Below the pieces are notes generated by a model. The model worked only from the letters and a program-made list of their open reading frames with translations. It ran no database searches and had not been told where the DNA came from. Below are positions 1 to 8,033 of a stretch of 64,000 bases of DNA, in pieces; the first letter of the stretch is position 1, and each line of letters opens with the position of its first letter. The DNA is from Candidatus Syntropharchaeum butanivorans (lineage in GTDB: Archaea; Halobacteriota; Syntropharchaeia; Syntropharchaeales; Syntropharchaeaceae), in the NCBI GenBank assembly GCA_001766825.1, contig LYOR01000003.1, forward strand, positions 62,001-126,000, given 5' to 3'. Made by a program: the position numbers and the translations under genes.

Positions 1-706
1 GAAAGACCGGCTGGTTCCATCCGTTACATGAGATATCCTCGATGAGCGGGTCCAGCATGAGTGGTGTGAGCTTATCAAGCTCAAGATAGTCCCGTATCAC
101 ATAGTACAGGATCTTGTGGTAGGTTATCGGATCAACCTTCAGCCCATAGTCGAGTATTATCTCGTTCACCTTCTCCTTGAGTACAAGCTCCTTATCAACC
201 GTCTCCTCGAGCTTCACATTCAGGAGGACATCATGGAGCCGGGTCTTGATGTCTCTAAGCAGGACCGCCTCAAAGTCCCGGAGGTGTGGCTCAACGACGT
301 AGTAGAGATAGTCGTCATTCTCCCTGTTGTAGAGTATCACAACAAAGGAGAATGGCTCCTTTAGCCAGTAGCGCTCAACCTCTTCATACCCGGGAATCCC
401 CTCAAAGACGCACAGAGGTCCATGAAGCTCTGGATCGTATGCTTCAATCTCAAGCCGTTTCTTGAAGAGGTTTTTAAGCCTCTTTAAACCTTTTACCTCT
501 TTTTCAACCTTGGATGATTCGTAAACAAGCTCCTTATACTCAATCTCACGGAGCGTCCTGTCAAAGTTCTCAAGAACCGTATCATCAAAGAACTCCAGGA
601 GTTCATCCCTCCTGTCATCAAGGAGGGCACCCATATCGAGCTTGAGATCCTCCTTCTTCAGATCCCCGGCAGATCCAAGCTCCTCGAGATCTGTTTCCGC
701 ACCCAC
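1..706 (-). CDS. Type IV pilus/secretion ATPase, GspE/ArlI family, N-terminal part
   Basis: Partial gene: it starts inside the window and runs off the left edge, so about 235 N-terminal residues are seen and no P-loop is visible. The GTG start at 706 has a GGAGGGG ribosome site just upstream. The last visible residues include IEDISCNG, matching IEDISCDG in the complete ATPase at 8034-9623, and the order of motifs before it (a FVVILYN segment, then YLYYVVEPHL) is parallel. The family hexamer powers assembly of archaeal pili or archaella at the inner face of the membrane. It diverges from the roadblock/MinD operon across an AT-rich spacer. Family assignment is good; which filament it serves is not known. 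Confidence 0.8.
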   Translation of the reverse strand, partial: MGAETDLEELGSAGDLKKEDLKLDMGALLDDRRDELLEFFDDTVLENFDRTLREIEYKELVYESSKVEKEVKGLKRLKNLFKKRLEIEAYDPELHGPLCVFEGIPGYEEVERYWLKEPFSFVVILYNRENDDYLYYVVEPHLRDFEAVLLRDIKTRLHDVLLNVKLEETVDKELVLKEKVNEIILDYGLKVDPITYHKILYYVIRDYLELDKLTPLMLDPLIEDISCNGWNQPVF

Positions 707-876
707 AAAGCCCCTCCAACATATATATTACCTTTTGGTATATTAAATGACTAATAGATATATTTAGATGTTTAAAATGTTTTTGTATACCATACTATTT
801 TAATCTTTCTCAATTCGTTATTTGTTATCGTTATACTTATATTAGATCAAATCCAATTAGTCTGTAAGGTGATATA
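707..876. promoter_or_regulatory. Divergent AT-rich promoter region
   Basis: This strongly AT-rich spacer lies between two divergent genes. TATA-like stretches occur near 721-730 (atatatatta), 757-765 (agatatatt) and 836-845 (cttatatta). Archaeal promoters need a TATA element about 25 bases ahead of the transcript start, so both directions could be served. No operator repeat was recognised. Confidence 0.45.
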
Positions 877-1380
877 ATGATATTATATGACCGTCTAAGT
901 GATTTAATATCACTAAAAGGTATTAACATCTTGATAGTTCTGCTCAGCCTCCTCCTCTTTCTCCTCCTCTACAGGGCAAACCAGAAGAATAAGAGAACGT
1001 CGCAGGTTCAACCCGATGCAGAGACCTCAATTTCCTGGAAAGAACAGCTTGAGAAGCTCGTAAGGCGGTATAATCTTGAATCACTCACGATTGCAACAAA
1101 AGATGGTTTTGTGGTGCTCTCATCAAGCCCAAGTCCGGAGGCTGATGCTGCCAGTTTCTCATCACTCTACACGTGTGTGGTTGAGGAGAAGGGAATAAAA
1201 GAGGGGGTTGTCCCCATAGCAAGCGAGTCTGGGGTGGCATGGGTTGCACCCATGCAGGTAGGGGGTATGGATGAGACGCTCTGTGTGATGAGATCTGAGG
1301 CCGGGATCAGGGAGAGGGTTGCATTGAGGATAAAGAATGAGACAGAAAGGCTGATAGAGACGATATTCACGGCGTCATAG
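877..1380 (+). CDS. Membrane-anchored roadblock/LC7-like protein
   Basis: This 167-residue protein has one N-terminal membrane helix (about residues 14-32, rich in Leu/Ile), then a basic stop-transfer stretch and a cytoplasmic domain from about residue 50. The domain has a roadblock/LC7-like pattern: a strand-turn with ATKDGFVVLSS, a helix, a second strand set ending LCVMRSEAG, and a C-terminal helix. Roadblock proteins usually act as dimeric platforms for small GTPases or for MinD/MglA-type polarity switches. It is the first gene of an operon with a second protein of the same design, an unknown protein and a MinD ATPase, which suggests a role in positioning a membrane machine. The function is inferred. 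Confidence 0.55.
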   Translation: MILYDRLSDLISLKGINILIVLLSLLLFLLLYRANQKNKRTSQVQPDAETSISWKEQLEKLVRRYNLESLTIATKDGFVVLSSSPSPEADAASFSSLYTCVVEEKGIKEGVVPIASESGVAWVAPMQVGGMDETLCVMRSEAGIRERVALRIKNETERLIETIFTAS

Positions 1381-1389
1381 GTGTATCAG

Positions 1390-2082
1390 ATGGCATTTGA
1401 GCAGGTGTTCAGGTTTGTGAATACAGTTCCGTTTGAGATAAAGGAGATAGTCCTTTTTGTGCTCCTTCTCATAGCCTTGTTCCTTGGTTTTATCACTGAA
1501 TGCCGGCTCACGCACTATGTAAAGTGGATGGAGAACATGAAGGAAAGACTGGAGAGGGTGGAGGGAGAGGTGAGGAGGGAGAAAGATAGATTTCAGGAGA
1601 TAGGTGGCGAAAAGAAAGACCCTTTATTTGAAGCCATCGAACCCGGCGGCACAAAGCTTGAGTCCCTTTCTCGGCGGCTCGGGTTTGAGAGTTCAGAGTT
1701 TTTCTATGATGTTGCACCATCTCTCATCGATGTCAGAGAGGCGGGTGATCTGAGGGAGGGGCTACGTCTGATCGCTAAGAAGTATTCTATCGATGCGGTA
1801 TCCCTTGCATCAGAAGATGGTTTCCTCATTGAGTCCTCCGGGGAGTGTAGAGAGGATGAGGCGGCGATCTATTCCTTCATCCTCCAGGAGATGAAGCTTG
1901 TGGGAGATGATCACGCAGGATCACTTGCACTTGGAAACGGCATTTCTGCCATTTCAATGGAGATGGACGGCACGAATATCATCTGTATCATGCGTGCTGA
2001 TAGGCCAATAAACCCTGACAGGGAGGATCTTAAGGGGGATCTTTCCACGGTGATAGAGCGGTTTGTGGGGGTCGGATCATGA
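1390..2082 (+). CDS. Second membrane-anchored roadblock/LC7-like protein
   Basis: About 230 residues. An N-terminal membrane helix (about residues 18-36, VLFVLLLIALFLGF) is followed by a charged coiled-coil segment (about 45-70) and a C-terminal roadblock-like domain whose LASEDGFLIESSG segment parallels the ATKDGFVVLSS segment of the preceding gene. The ATG at 1390 is preferred over the GTG at 1381 because AGGTG sits six bases upstream of the ATG. The two genes therefore look like diverged duplicates with different linkers. The next gene overlaps by four bases (ATGA), so translation is probably coupled. Confidence 0.5.
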   Translation: MAFEQVFRFVNTVPFEIKEIVLFVLLLIALFLGFITECRLTHYVKWMENMKERLERVEGEVRREKDRFQEIGGEKKDPLFEAIEPGGTKLESLSRRLGFESSEFFYDVAPSLIDVREAGDLREGLRLIAKKYSIDAVSLASEDGFLIESSGECREDEAAIYSFILQEMKLVGDDHAGSLALGNGISAISMEMDGTNIICIMRADRPINPDREDLKGDLSTVIERFVGVGS

Positions 2083-2549
2083 AGCTTCACAGGTTCATCC
2101 GGTCGTTCTGCATCATCGATGGTGGAGAGGTTTATGTGGAAGGAGAGAGGGATATTAGCCTTGATTTAGATCTATTGATCCTGCTCTGGCAGGTGCTTGT
2201 GATACATACCTCCATCAACTCAATCCTGATAAGGACAGACAGAGACCAGATATATGCTCAAAAGGTGAGAGAAGGATCCACAGTGGCCATATTTGCAGAC
2301 CAGGCAGCCTCACTCGCGCTCATCTACAGCACATACCAGAAGATCGCCCATCTATTATCAGAGGGAGGGGGGTTCCTTGATGATATGAGAAGGAACAATC
2401 TCAGGTCAGTCCTGTCAGATCTGAAGGAGCCAGAAGGGGTGAGACTTGATACAAATAAAGAGCTTGTTATGACGATAGAAGAGATAAAAAGGTTCAGAGA
2501 GGAGTGGAACATGACAAAGTCCTTTGATGGCATGGGGGGAGTGAAATGA
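2079..2549 (+). CDS. Unknown protein in roadblock/MinD operon
   Basis: A 156-residue protein with no recognised family and no signal peptide. The central part (SILIRTDRDQIYAQ, then STVAIFADQAASLAL) has the strand-turn-strand-helix rhythm of a degenerate roadblock-like fold, so it could be a third, soluble member of the set. The C-terminal third is charged and probably helical. It overlaps both neighbours by four bases, which fixes it firmly in the operon and implies fixed stoichiometry with them. No catalytic motif is visible. Confidence 0.5.
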   Translation: MKLHRFIRSFCIIDGGEVYVEGERDISLDLDLLILLWQVLVIHTSINSILIRTDRDQIYAQKVREGSTVAIFADQAASLALIYSTYQKIAHLLSEGGGFLDDMRRNNLRSVLSDLKEPEGVRLDTNKELVMTIEEIKRFREEWNMTKSFDGMGGVK

Positions 2550-3340
2550 CCGCGGTGGTGTACACGATCGCATCAGGAAAAGGGGGGACCGGGAAAACAA
2601 CAGCAACAGCAAACATCGGAACGGCACTGGCAGCACTTGGAAAACGGGTGGTAATCCTTGATGCAGACATCGGGATGGCAAACCTCGGGCTGGTAATGGG
2701 TCTTGAGAAGCGTCCTGTCACCCTTCATGAGGTCTTGAGTGGCACAGCAAGGATAGAGGATGCGATATATGAGGGTCCAGCAGGGGTGATGGTTGCACCA
2801 TGTGGTATATCGCTGAAGGGTTTCCAGAGCTCAAACCCTGAGCGGCTCAAGGATGTGATGGGAAGGCTCGTTGATCAGTTCGAGATCATGCTCATCGATG
2901 CACCGGCGGGGATCAGTAAAGATGCGGTTATCCCGATGGCAATCGCAGATGAGGTGATCCTCGTGGTGAACCCTGAGCTATCCTCGATGGCAGATGGGCT
3001 CAAGACGAAGATCCTGACTGAGATGGTCGGCGGAAGGGTGAAGGGTGCGATCGTCAACCGTGCAGGGATGGAGAAGGTGGATATACCAAAGCAGAAGGTT
3101 GCAGAACTTCTTAACACCCGGATAATCGGTGTTGTACCGGAGGATCCAAACGTGCGAAGGGCTGCGGCTTTCAAGACCCCTCTTGTGATAAATGCACCAA
3201 GATCGCCTGCTGCAGTCGCGTTCAAGAAGATTGCAGCCAACCTTGCGGGTACCGAGTTCAAAGAAGATATCGAGAACAACGGAAAGAAGGAGAGCTTTGT
3301 TGAGAAGCTTGCAAGATCTCTATTCGGGGGTAGGAAGTGA
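2546..3340 (+). CDS. MinD/ParA-family ATPase
   Basis: This 264-residue deviant-Walker P-loop ATPase starts with the signature KGGTGKT (about residues 12-18), has switch I DADIGMANLG and Walker B IMLIDAPAG. The C-terminus KESFVEKLARSLFGGRK can form an amphipathic helix, as in membrane-targeting MinD proteins. MinD/FlhG-type ATPases set the position or number of membrane complexes. Its operon context with membrane roadblock-like proteins, divergent from a pilus ATPase, suggests it places a pilus or archaellum-like machine rather than a division septum. That role is inference; the ATPase family is secure. Confidence 0.85.
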   Translation: MTAVVYTIASGKGGTGKTTATANIGTALAALGKRVVILDADIGMANLGLVMGLEKRPVTLHEVLSGTARIEDAIYEGPAGVMVAPCGISLKGFQSSNPERLKDVMGRLVDQFEIMLIDAPAGISKDAVIPMAIADEVILVVNPELSSMADGLKTKILTEMVGGRVKGAIVNRAGMEKVDIPKQKVAELLNTRIIGVVPEDPNVRRAAAFKTPLVINAPRSPAAVAFKKIAANLAGTEFKEDIENNGKKESFVEKLARSLFGGRK

Positions 3341-3531
3341 TGTTTGCTTTCACGATCTTTCTCGCGATAGCATTAGCGGTCGCCCTCTTCATGATGTACG
3401 TGATGCACGTACGCATTCAGCAGCTCACCGAGGAGCTCAGGGAGTTGAAGGCAAAGGTTGAGATAAGAGGGGATGAGCTTGAGCAGCTTGCCAGGGATAT
3501 CGAAGAGTTTAAGAGGTTGAGGATCATTTAG
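3337..3531 (+). CDS. Small single-helix membrane protein with coiled coil
   Basis: A 64-residue protein overlapping the MinD gene by four bases. An N-terminal hydrophobic helix (residues 2-24) is followed by a heptad-like charged segment (QQLTEELRELKAK and onward) that should form a coiled coil. It could anchor or activate the MinD-like ATPase at the membrane. No family was recognised. Coding status is supported by the overlap and by a domain layout that makes sense. Confidence 0.55.
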   Translation: MMFAFTIFLAIALAVALFMMYVMHVRIQQLTEELRELKAKVEIRGDELEQLARDIEEFKRLRII

Positions 3532-3537
3532 ATCCCG

Positions 3538-4491
3538 ATGGTTGACCTCTCAGTGGACATCGGCATCCCACTGAAGAACCCACTGATTCTGGCATCCGGG
3601 ATACTTGGCTCGAGTGCCGGGATACTGAAGAGGGTTGCAGAAGCAGGGGCTGGGGCACTCATCACAAAGTCGATCACTCAGGACCCAAGGGAAGGTCATG
3701 AGAACCCAACCGTCATCGAGGTATCTGAAGGGGTCATATTAAATGCGATAGGGCTTGCAAATCCAGGTGTTGACGCATTTATCAGGGAGCTTGATGCGCT
3801 GAAAGGAGTGAGAACTCCGATAATCCCGAGTGTTGCAGGGAACAGTGAGGATGAGTTTGCAACGGTTGCTTCAAGATTTGAGGATGCAGGGTTCAGGATG
3901 GTTGAGCTCAACATCTCATGTCCCCACTCCCTCCCTCTCTCAACCGGAAATACGATCGCTCAGGATCCTGAGCGCACCCGCGCCATCGTGAAGACGGTTA
4001 AAGAGGTCACATCACTTAGGTTGATCGTGAAGCTCAGCCCCAATGTCACGGACATCGTTGAGGTTGCAGCTTCAGCGATTGATGCCGGGGCTGATGCAAT
4101 CTCGCTCATAAACACGATCGAGGCACTTGAGGTTGATCCCTGGGTTGAGATACCGGTGCTTGGAAACATCTTTGGCGGGCAGTCCGGACCCTCCATCAGG
4201 TGCATTGCTCAACGAAAACTCGCAGAGGTTGCACTCGCGATGGAGGATGGCAAAATCGAGCGTGTGCCACTTATCGGGGTTGGTGGAGTGAGAAGGGCAG
4301 AGGACGTCTTCAGGTTCATCCTTCTCGGTGCTGATGGGGTTGCAATTGGAAGTTCAATTCTTTATGGGGATATTGAGATCTTCAGTGATATTCTGAGGGG
4401 GCTTGAGCAGATGATGCATGATAAGGGGTATGCGCGGCCTGAAGAGTTCCGGGGAAAGGCAATATCATGGATCAGGACGCGAATGCGATAG
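3538..4491 (+). CDS. pyrD: Dihydroorotate dehydrogenase, class 1B
   Basis: A full-length 317-residue FMN enzyme of pyrimidine synthesis that oxidises dihydroorotate to orotate. Diagnostic segments are NPLILASG near the start, the NISCPHS motif with the catalytic cysteine typical of class 1B enzymes (about residue 130), the phosphate-binding GVGGVRRAED, and GADGVAIGSS near the C-terminus. Class 1B enzymes normally pair with a PyrK electron-transfer subunit, which is not in this window. It begins seven bases after the preceding small gene and may be read from the same transcript. Confidence 0.92.
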   Translation: MVDLSVDIGIPLKNPLILASGILGSSAGILKRVAEAGAGALITKSITQDPREGHENPTVIEVSEGVILNAIGLANPGVDAFIRELDALKGVRTPIIPSVAGNSEDEFATVASRFEDAGFRMVELNISCPHSLPLSTGNTIAQDPERTRAIVKTVKEVTSLRLIVKLSPNVTDIVEVAASAIDAGADAISLINTIEALEVDPWVEIPVLGNIFGGQSGPSIRCIAQRKLAEVALAMEDGKIERVPLIGVGGVRRAEDVFRFILLGADGVAIGSSILYGDIEIFSDILRGLEQMMHDKGYARPEEFRGKAISWIRTRMR

Positions 4492-4529
4492 TATGTATGG
4501 CCGTATTCTCGTCTGTTATGGTGATCAGA

Positions 4530-4538
4530 TTTATATAC
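4530..4538 (+). promoter_or_regulatory. TATA-box candidate
   Basis: The sequence tttatatac lies about 60 bases ahead of the start of the small gene at 4591, leaving a plausible short leader. GAGGTAAAACG then precedes that ATG as a ribosome site. Confidence 0.45.
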
Positions 4539-4590
4539 AGGCACATTACCCAATATGTGGTGGAAGGTGTGGTGAGGTAGAGGTAAAACG

Positions 4591-4809
4591 ATGAATGAGA
4601 TAGAGTTAAGGGCTACAAAGAAGCTGATAAAGCTGTATGAGGAGATGTTGACCTTAATTCAGGAAGAAAACACCCGGATGAAGCGCATCTACAGAGAGAT
4701 GATAGAGCTTGTAGAGGGGGCCGAAGTACCGAAACCCCCGGAAGAGCGTGAAGAGGTGAAGGATTTAATTCAGAAGGTCATGATGCTGAAGGAGATTATC
4801 GGCGTCTAA
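4591..4809 (+). CDS. Small coiled-coil protein of unknown function
   Basis: A 72-residue charged protein with no membrane segment. Residues 1-45 are predicted helical with heptad spacing of Leu/Ile/Met, then a proline break (PKPPEE) and a second helix. It has its own ribosome site (GAGGT) and TATA candidate, and is closed by a strong terminator, so it looks like an independently expressed single gene. No family was recognised. Confidence 0.5.
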   Translation: MNEIELRATKKLIKLYEEMLTLIQEENTRMKRIYREMIELVEGAEVPKPPEEREEVKDLIQKVMMLKEIIGV

Positions 4810-4821
4810 CTCTTCATACTC

Positions 4822-4869
4822 AAAAAACGAGAGGGGTTTTCCCCCTTTTCCCCCTCTCGTCTCTTTTTT
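4822..4869. terminator. Bidirectional hairpin terminator
   Basis: A perfect ten-base stem (ACGAGAGGGG at 4827-4836 pairing with CCCCTCTCGT at 4851-4860) is flanked by an A run on the left and a T run on the right. It sits between convergent genes, so it can end both transcripts. Confidence 0.7.
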
Positions 4870-4877
4870 GCCCCTGT

Positions 4878-5573
4878 TCAAAAGAGTTCTGCGCCCGTAT
4901 GAACAACGATTCCTTTATCAGTGATTGAATATGGCATTATCTTTCTTGAATGTGCTGTTCGTCTCATCTTCACAATCTCAAGGGCCAATGATACCTCTCG
5001 CATCTCACACTGGCGTATGTATCGCAACGAGATCACACCATCTGCGAGATACTCAGCAAACCCGTATCGTGATTGGAGCGACATACCCCCGAGACCTTCT
5101 GAAGTCATGACCGTTGTAAGACCTGACCCCTTGAAAAGCCCTGCAAGTGTGTAAATCCGCTCCCTTCGCTCAGCCTCATCAGAGAAAAGCGTCTCAAAGA
5201 GTGTTATGGAGTCAAAAACGAGTCGCTTTGTCTTGAACCTCCGGATTAAATCCGGAAGCTCACTCTCAACCCTTTCAATTGAGACCTTTATATCAGCCGG
5301 GTTAAGCCTTATCACAGCAAGCATCTCTTCATTGATGTATGGTTCAAGCTCCCAGCCGAAGTCTCCTGCCGTCGCGATGATCTCCTCCTCATCCTGATCC
5401 AGGGTGATGTAGACCCCCGGTTCACCGAGCTCAAGCCCCTTCCACAGGTACTGGAGTGAGAAGATCGTCTTACCCGTCCCATACTCCCCGATCAGAAGGA
5501 TCAGATAGCCTCTCGGGAACCCCCCATTCAGCATCCTGTCAATTCCAGTGACTCCAGCACTGAGTCGCTCCAT
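4878..5573 (-). CDS. KaiC-like RecA-superfamily ATPase
   Basis: This 231-residue single-domain KaiC/Rad55-type ATPase has P-loop GEYGTGKT (about residues 28-35), a catalytic acidic pair in LDQDEEE, and Walker B RLVFDS. It opens with the family pattern GVTGIDRMLNGG, where the protein is expected to grip substrate or partner. Such proteins act as signalling ATPases in archaea. It directly follows a paralogue with a broken P-loop and a PAS-DUF835 sensor, all on one transcript. The three probably form one signalling unit, perhaps acting on the divergent pilus operon; that output is inference. Confidence 0.8.
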   Translation of the reverse strand: MERLSAGVTGIDRMLNGGFPRGYLILLIGEYGTGKTIFSLQYLWKGLELGEPGVYITLDQDEEEIIATAGDFGWELEPYINEEMLAVIRLNPADIKVSIERVESELPDLIRRFKTKRLVFDSITLFETLFSDEAERRERIYTLAGLFKGSGLTTVMTSEGLGGMSLQSRYGFAEYLADGVISLRYIRQCEMREVSLALEIVKMRRTAHSRKIMPYSITDKGIVVHTGAELF

Positions 5574-6386
5574 TTATCCCCTCCCAAGGATCTGACGAAT
5601 CGGAACGAGCGTGAGCCCCTCATAGGATGATATGTTAACCTCAAACTTCACAATGCCCCCATCCTCAAGCCTTGGGAGATCTCCTTTGAGCTTGGTTATG
5701 ATCATGGAGCGTCGATTTACACCGGTACCCCACTCCTCCCATCTGAAGAAGAAGGCCCCATCTGCAACATCAGCTATCTCCTCTTCCTTTGCCCTTTCAA
5801 AGACATTAGCTGTTAGAATCATGTAAATAATCCCTCCCCATCGTTTTGATACACGTTGAAGCCCCTGAAGGAACCTTATAAACTCACTCCACCTGTCATC
5901 GGTGTTTGAGTATACTCGAATGAGGGCTGTGAGTGAGTCAATGATGATGAGGTTATCCGGGCCGTGCTCATCAAGGCGCGTCACAATCTCGCTCAGAACC
6001 TCCTGATCCCTGCTTATACCTTTCAGCATGCTCAGATTATGGCTCCCGGTATCTGCGATCCATGAGAGGGGAATCCTTGAGCTTCTGAAGTACGTCTCTG
6101 AGAGGTCCAGGATCCTGATATCTACAGGATCAAAGCCCCTGAAGGAGGCTCCAATCTCATTAAGGATGTCCTTGGAGGTTCGTGTGATTGAGATATAGTA
6201 GACTTCTGAAGGGAGGAGGGTATCCCGGCTTTTCTTCTTTTTCTCTGCGATCATGGCCGCTGAGGTATATGCAAACTCATAATGGCCACTTCCAACCTCG
6301 CCCAGAAGGAGAATGAGTGACCCTCTGGACATCCCCCCATCAATCAGCAGGTCAAGGGAGGGTATGCCTGATGTAATCTTCTCCAT
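5574..6386 (-). CDS. KaiC-like protein with degenerate P-loop
   Basis: A 270-residue paralogue of the downstream KaiC-like ATPase. The N-terminal pattern (GIPSLDLLIDGG) and Walker B (NLIIIDSLT) are kept, but the P-loop reads GEVGSGHYEF, with His-Tyr where Lys-Thr/Ser should be. Nucleotide hydrolysis is therefore unlikely, and the protein may be a regulatory partner for the intact ATPase. Its stop codon abuts the next start, while its own start overlaps the upstream sensor gene by 35 bases. The reading frame is otherwise intact, so this looks like specialisation rather than decay. Confidence 0.72.
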   Translation of the reverse strand: MEKITSGIPSLDLLIDGGMSRGSLILLLGEVGSGHYEFAYTSAAMIAEKKKKSRDTLLPSEVYYISITRTSKDILNEIGASFRGFDPVDIRILDLSETYFRSSRIPLSWIADTGSHNLSMLKGISRDQEVLSEIVTRLDEHGPDNLIIIDSLTALIRVYSNTDDRWSEFIRFLQGLQRVSKRWGGIIYMILTANVFERAKEEEIADVADGAFFFRWEEWGTGVNRRSMIITKLKGDLPRLEDGGIVKFEVNISSYEGLTLVPIRQILGRG

Positions 6387-7932
6387 CTTTCACCTCCTCC
6401 ACCTCGATCTTCTCCATCTCCCGCTTTATGAGGTGATACTCCTGGGTTGTAAGTGTAGCAGGGTCAAGTGTGACAAGAACCGATGATGTGGATGGCATCA
6501 CAGAATCGTTTATGAGCTGAAAGAACTTGTGAATTGAAGAGAAGCTGTTCTGTGTCATGAGGTACTCTACACCCTCGATAATTATCAACCCACGCTCAGC
6601 CTGCTTTATGAAGTTATCTATCATCTCATAGCAGAGTGAAAGTTCATTCGGGGAGAGACAGGTCTCAGACGGAATCTTATTCTTGACAAGCCAGATGATC
6701 GGTGTGTTCCCGAGCCCATACGTCTCCCTTATCCTCTTCGGGTTCATTCTTGTGATACACAGCCCCTCCCTCCCATGCTTTACCCCATCAAGAAATACCC
6801 TGAAGATGAGTGATGGCTTCTCCTCCTCAAAGAGGTATATCACCCCTTCTTCAATCCTGTAGTGAGGTTCTCCGACCTCAACGACCTCTTTTGAAGGCAA
6901 GACAAGGATGCCCTCAAGATCTGAGATATCTGTGAGCGTCATCACGGCACCACAACTCCCTCCCTCTCCTTCGAAGGTTGAAACCGTGACAAGGACCGGG
7001 ATAACCGTGCCGTCTTTCCTCTCGATGTTCACCTTGAAGCTCTCCCCATCGCTTATCTTAACAGGCACATTGAAGATCTCAGATACTGTGATTTTTCCCG
7101 CTTCGTACTCTTCAATCCCGAGCAACCCCCTTGCGGCGGGGTTTATCATGCTTATCCTCCCGGCTTCATCCACAGTTATCGTTGCAACCGGGGTCTTATC
7201 GAGTACTTTCTCCAGATATTCATTCCTTTTCTTTATCTCCTCCTCAAGCAGCCTCTTCTCCGTGATATCAACAAAGCTTATCACCTCTCCCTTAACCATC
7301 CCATTTTCATCCTCCATGATACGCTGATTGGCGAGTATCACAATCCTCTCATGATCCTTCCGCTCAATTGTGTACTCACCACTTGATCCGACCTCTTTCA
7401 GGAAGAAGACCTCTCCCAGGTCCTTTCCGAGTGCCTCAAGCGAGGAATATCCGGTTATCTCCTCTGCCTCACGGTTCCAGATCGTGATCTTACCATCAGC
7501 ATCCGTCACAACAACCCCGGACGGAACGGTCTCAAGCACAGCCTCAAGATGACTGTTTGTCGCTTCAAGCTGGGCAGAAATTGCAAGAAGGTCCTCCTGT
7601 TGGAGGTAATACTCGATCGTCATCTCTTCCAGGGCCTTCTTGCTCCCCCTGAGATCCTCCTCCATCTCTTTTATCCGTGTGAGATCGTGCCCATACACGA
7701 GAAGAAGCGGCTCCTTCCCCCCATTGAGGTTGATTTTCAGCGGTATGAGTGAGATTAGATAGGGTATCTTGCTCCCATCTCGATCCTCTATCGTCATCTC
7801 AAAGCTGGTTGGACTGTCAAAGCACTCAAGATCTCCTATCTTCTCAAGGAGTTCTTCGGTGGATAACGACTCATAGATCTTGTTCGATGTGATCTCTCTC
7901 AATTCACCATCAAATAGCGCAACGATGTCCAT
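6352..7932 (-). CDS. PAS-domain sensor with C-terminal DUF835
   Basis: A 526-residue soluble sensor. An N-terminal PAS-like region (about 1-90) is followed by a coiled coil (about 90-125), a PAS domain (about 125-230, with VVVTDADGKITIWN), a second PAS (about 235-340, with ITVDEAGRISMINP), and a C-terminal DUF835 domain (about 360-500, with PIIWLVKNK and LIIIEGVEYL). No histidine-kinase or receiver domain is present, so output probably passes through DUF835 to the two KaiC-like proteins encoded next. PAS domains may bind flavin, haem or small ligands; no ligand residue could be assigned. Confidence 0.8.
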   Translation of the reverse strand: MDIVALFDGELREITSNKIYESLSTEELLEKIGDLECFDSPTSFEMTIEDRDGSKIPYLISLIPLKINLNGGKEPLLLVYGHDLTRIKEMEEDLRGSKKALEEMTIEYYLQQEDLLAISAQLEATNSHLEAVLETVPSGVVVTDADGKITIWNREAEEITGYSSLEALGKDLGEVFFLKEVGSSGEYTIERKDHERIVILANQRIMEDENGMVKGEVISFVDITEKRLLEEEIKKRNEYLEKVLDKTPVATITVDEAGRISMINPAARGLLGIEEYEAGKITVSEIFNVPVKISDGESFKVNIERKDGTVIPVLVTVSTFEGEGGSCGAVMTLTDISDLEGILVLPSKEVVEVGEPHYRIEEGVIYLFEEEKPSLIFRVFLDGVKHGREGLCITRMNPKRIRETYGLGNTPIIWLVKNKIPSETCLSPNELSLCYEMIDNFIKQAERGLIIIEGVEYLMTQNSFSSIHKFFQLINDSVMPSTSSVLVTLDPATLTTQEYHLIKREMEKIEVEEVKDGEDYIRHTLP

Positions 7933-8033
7933 ACCTTCCCAAGTTTTTATTTGTAAGTTAAAGTATTTAAATATATTTTATTATACCTAAGAGTACTTTT
8001 TTATATCATAATAGGTTAAATAGTTAAATAAGT
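7933..8033. promoter_or_regulatory. Divergent promoter region, sensor / pilus operon
   Basis: This very AT-rich spacer (for example tatttaaatatattttatta near 7964) separates the PAS sensor cluster from the pilus operon, so both probably start here. TATA-like tracts face both ways. No clear operator was found. Confidence 0.45.

Noticed and set aside
116..364. Plus-strand 82-residue frame near the left edge
   Set aside because: It is antisense to the clearly coding GspE-like ATPase on the minus strand.
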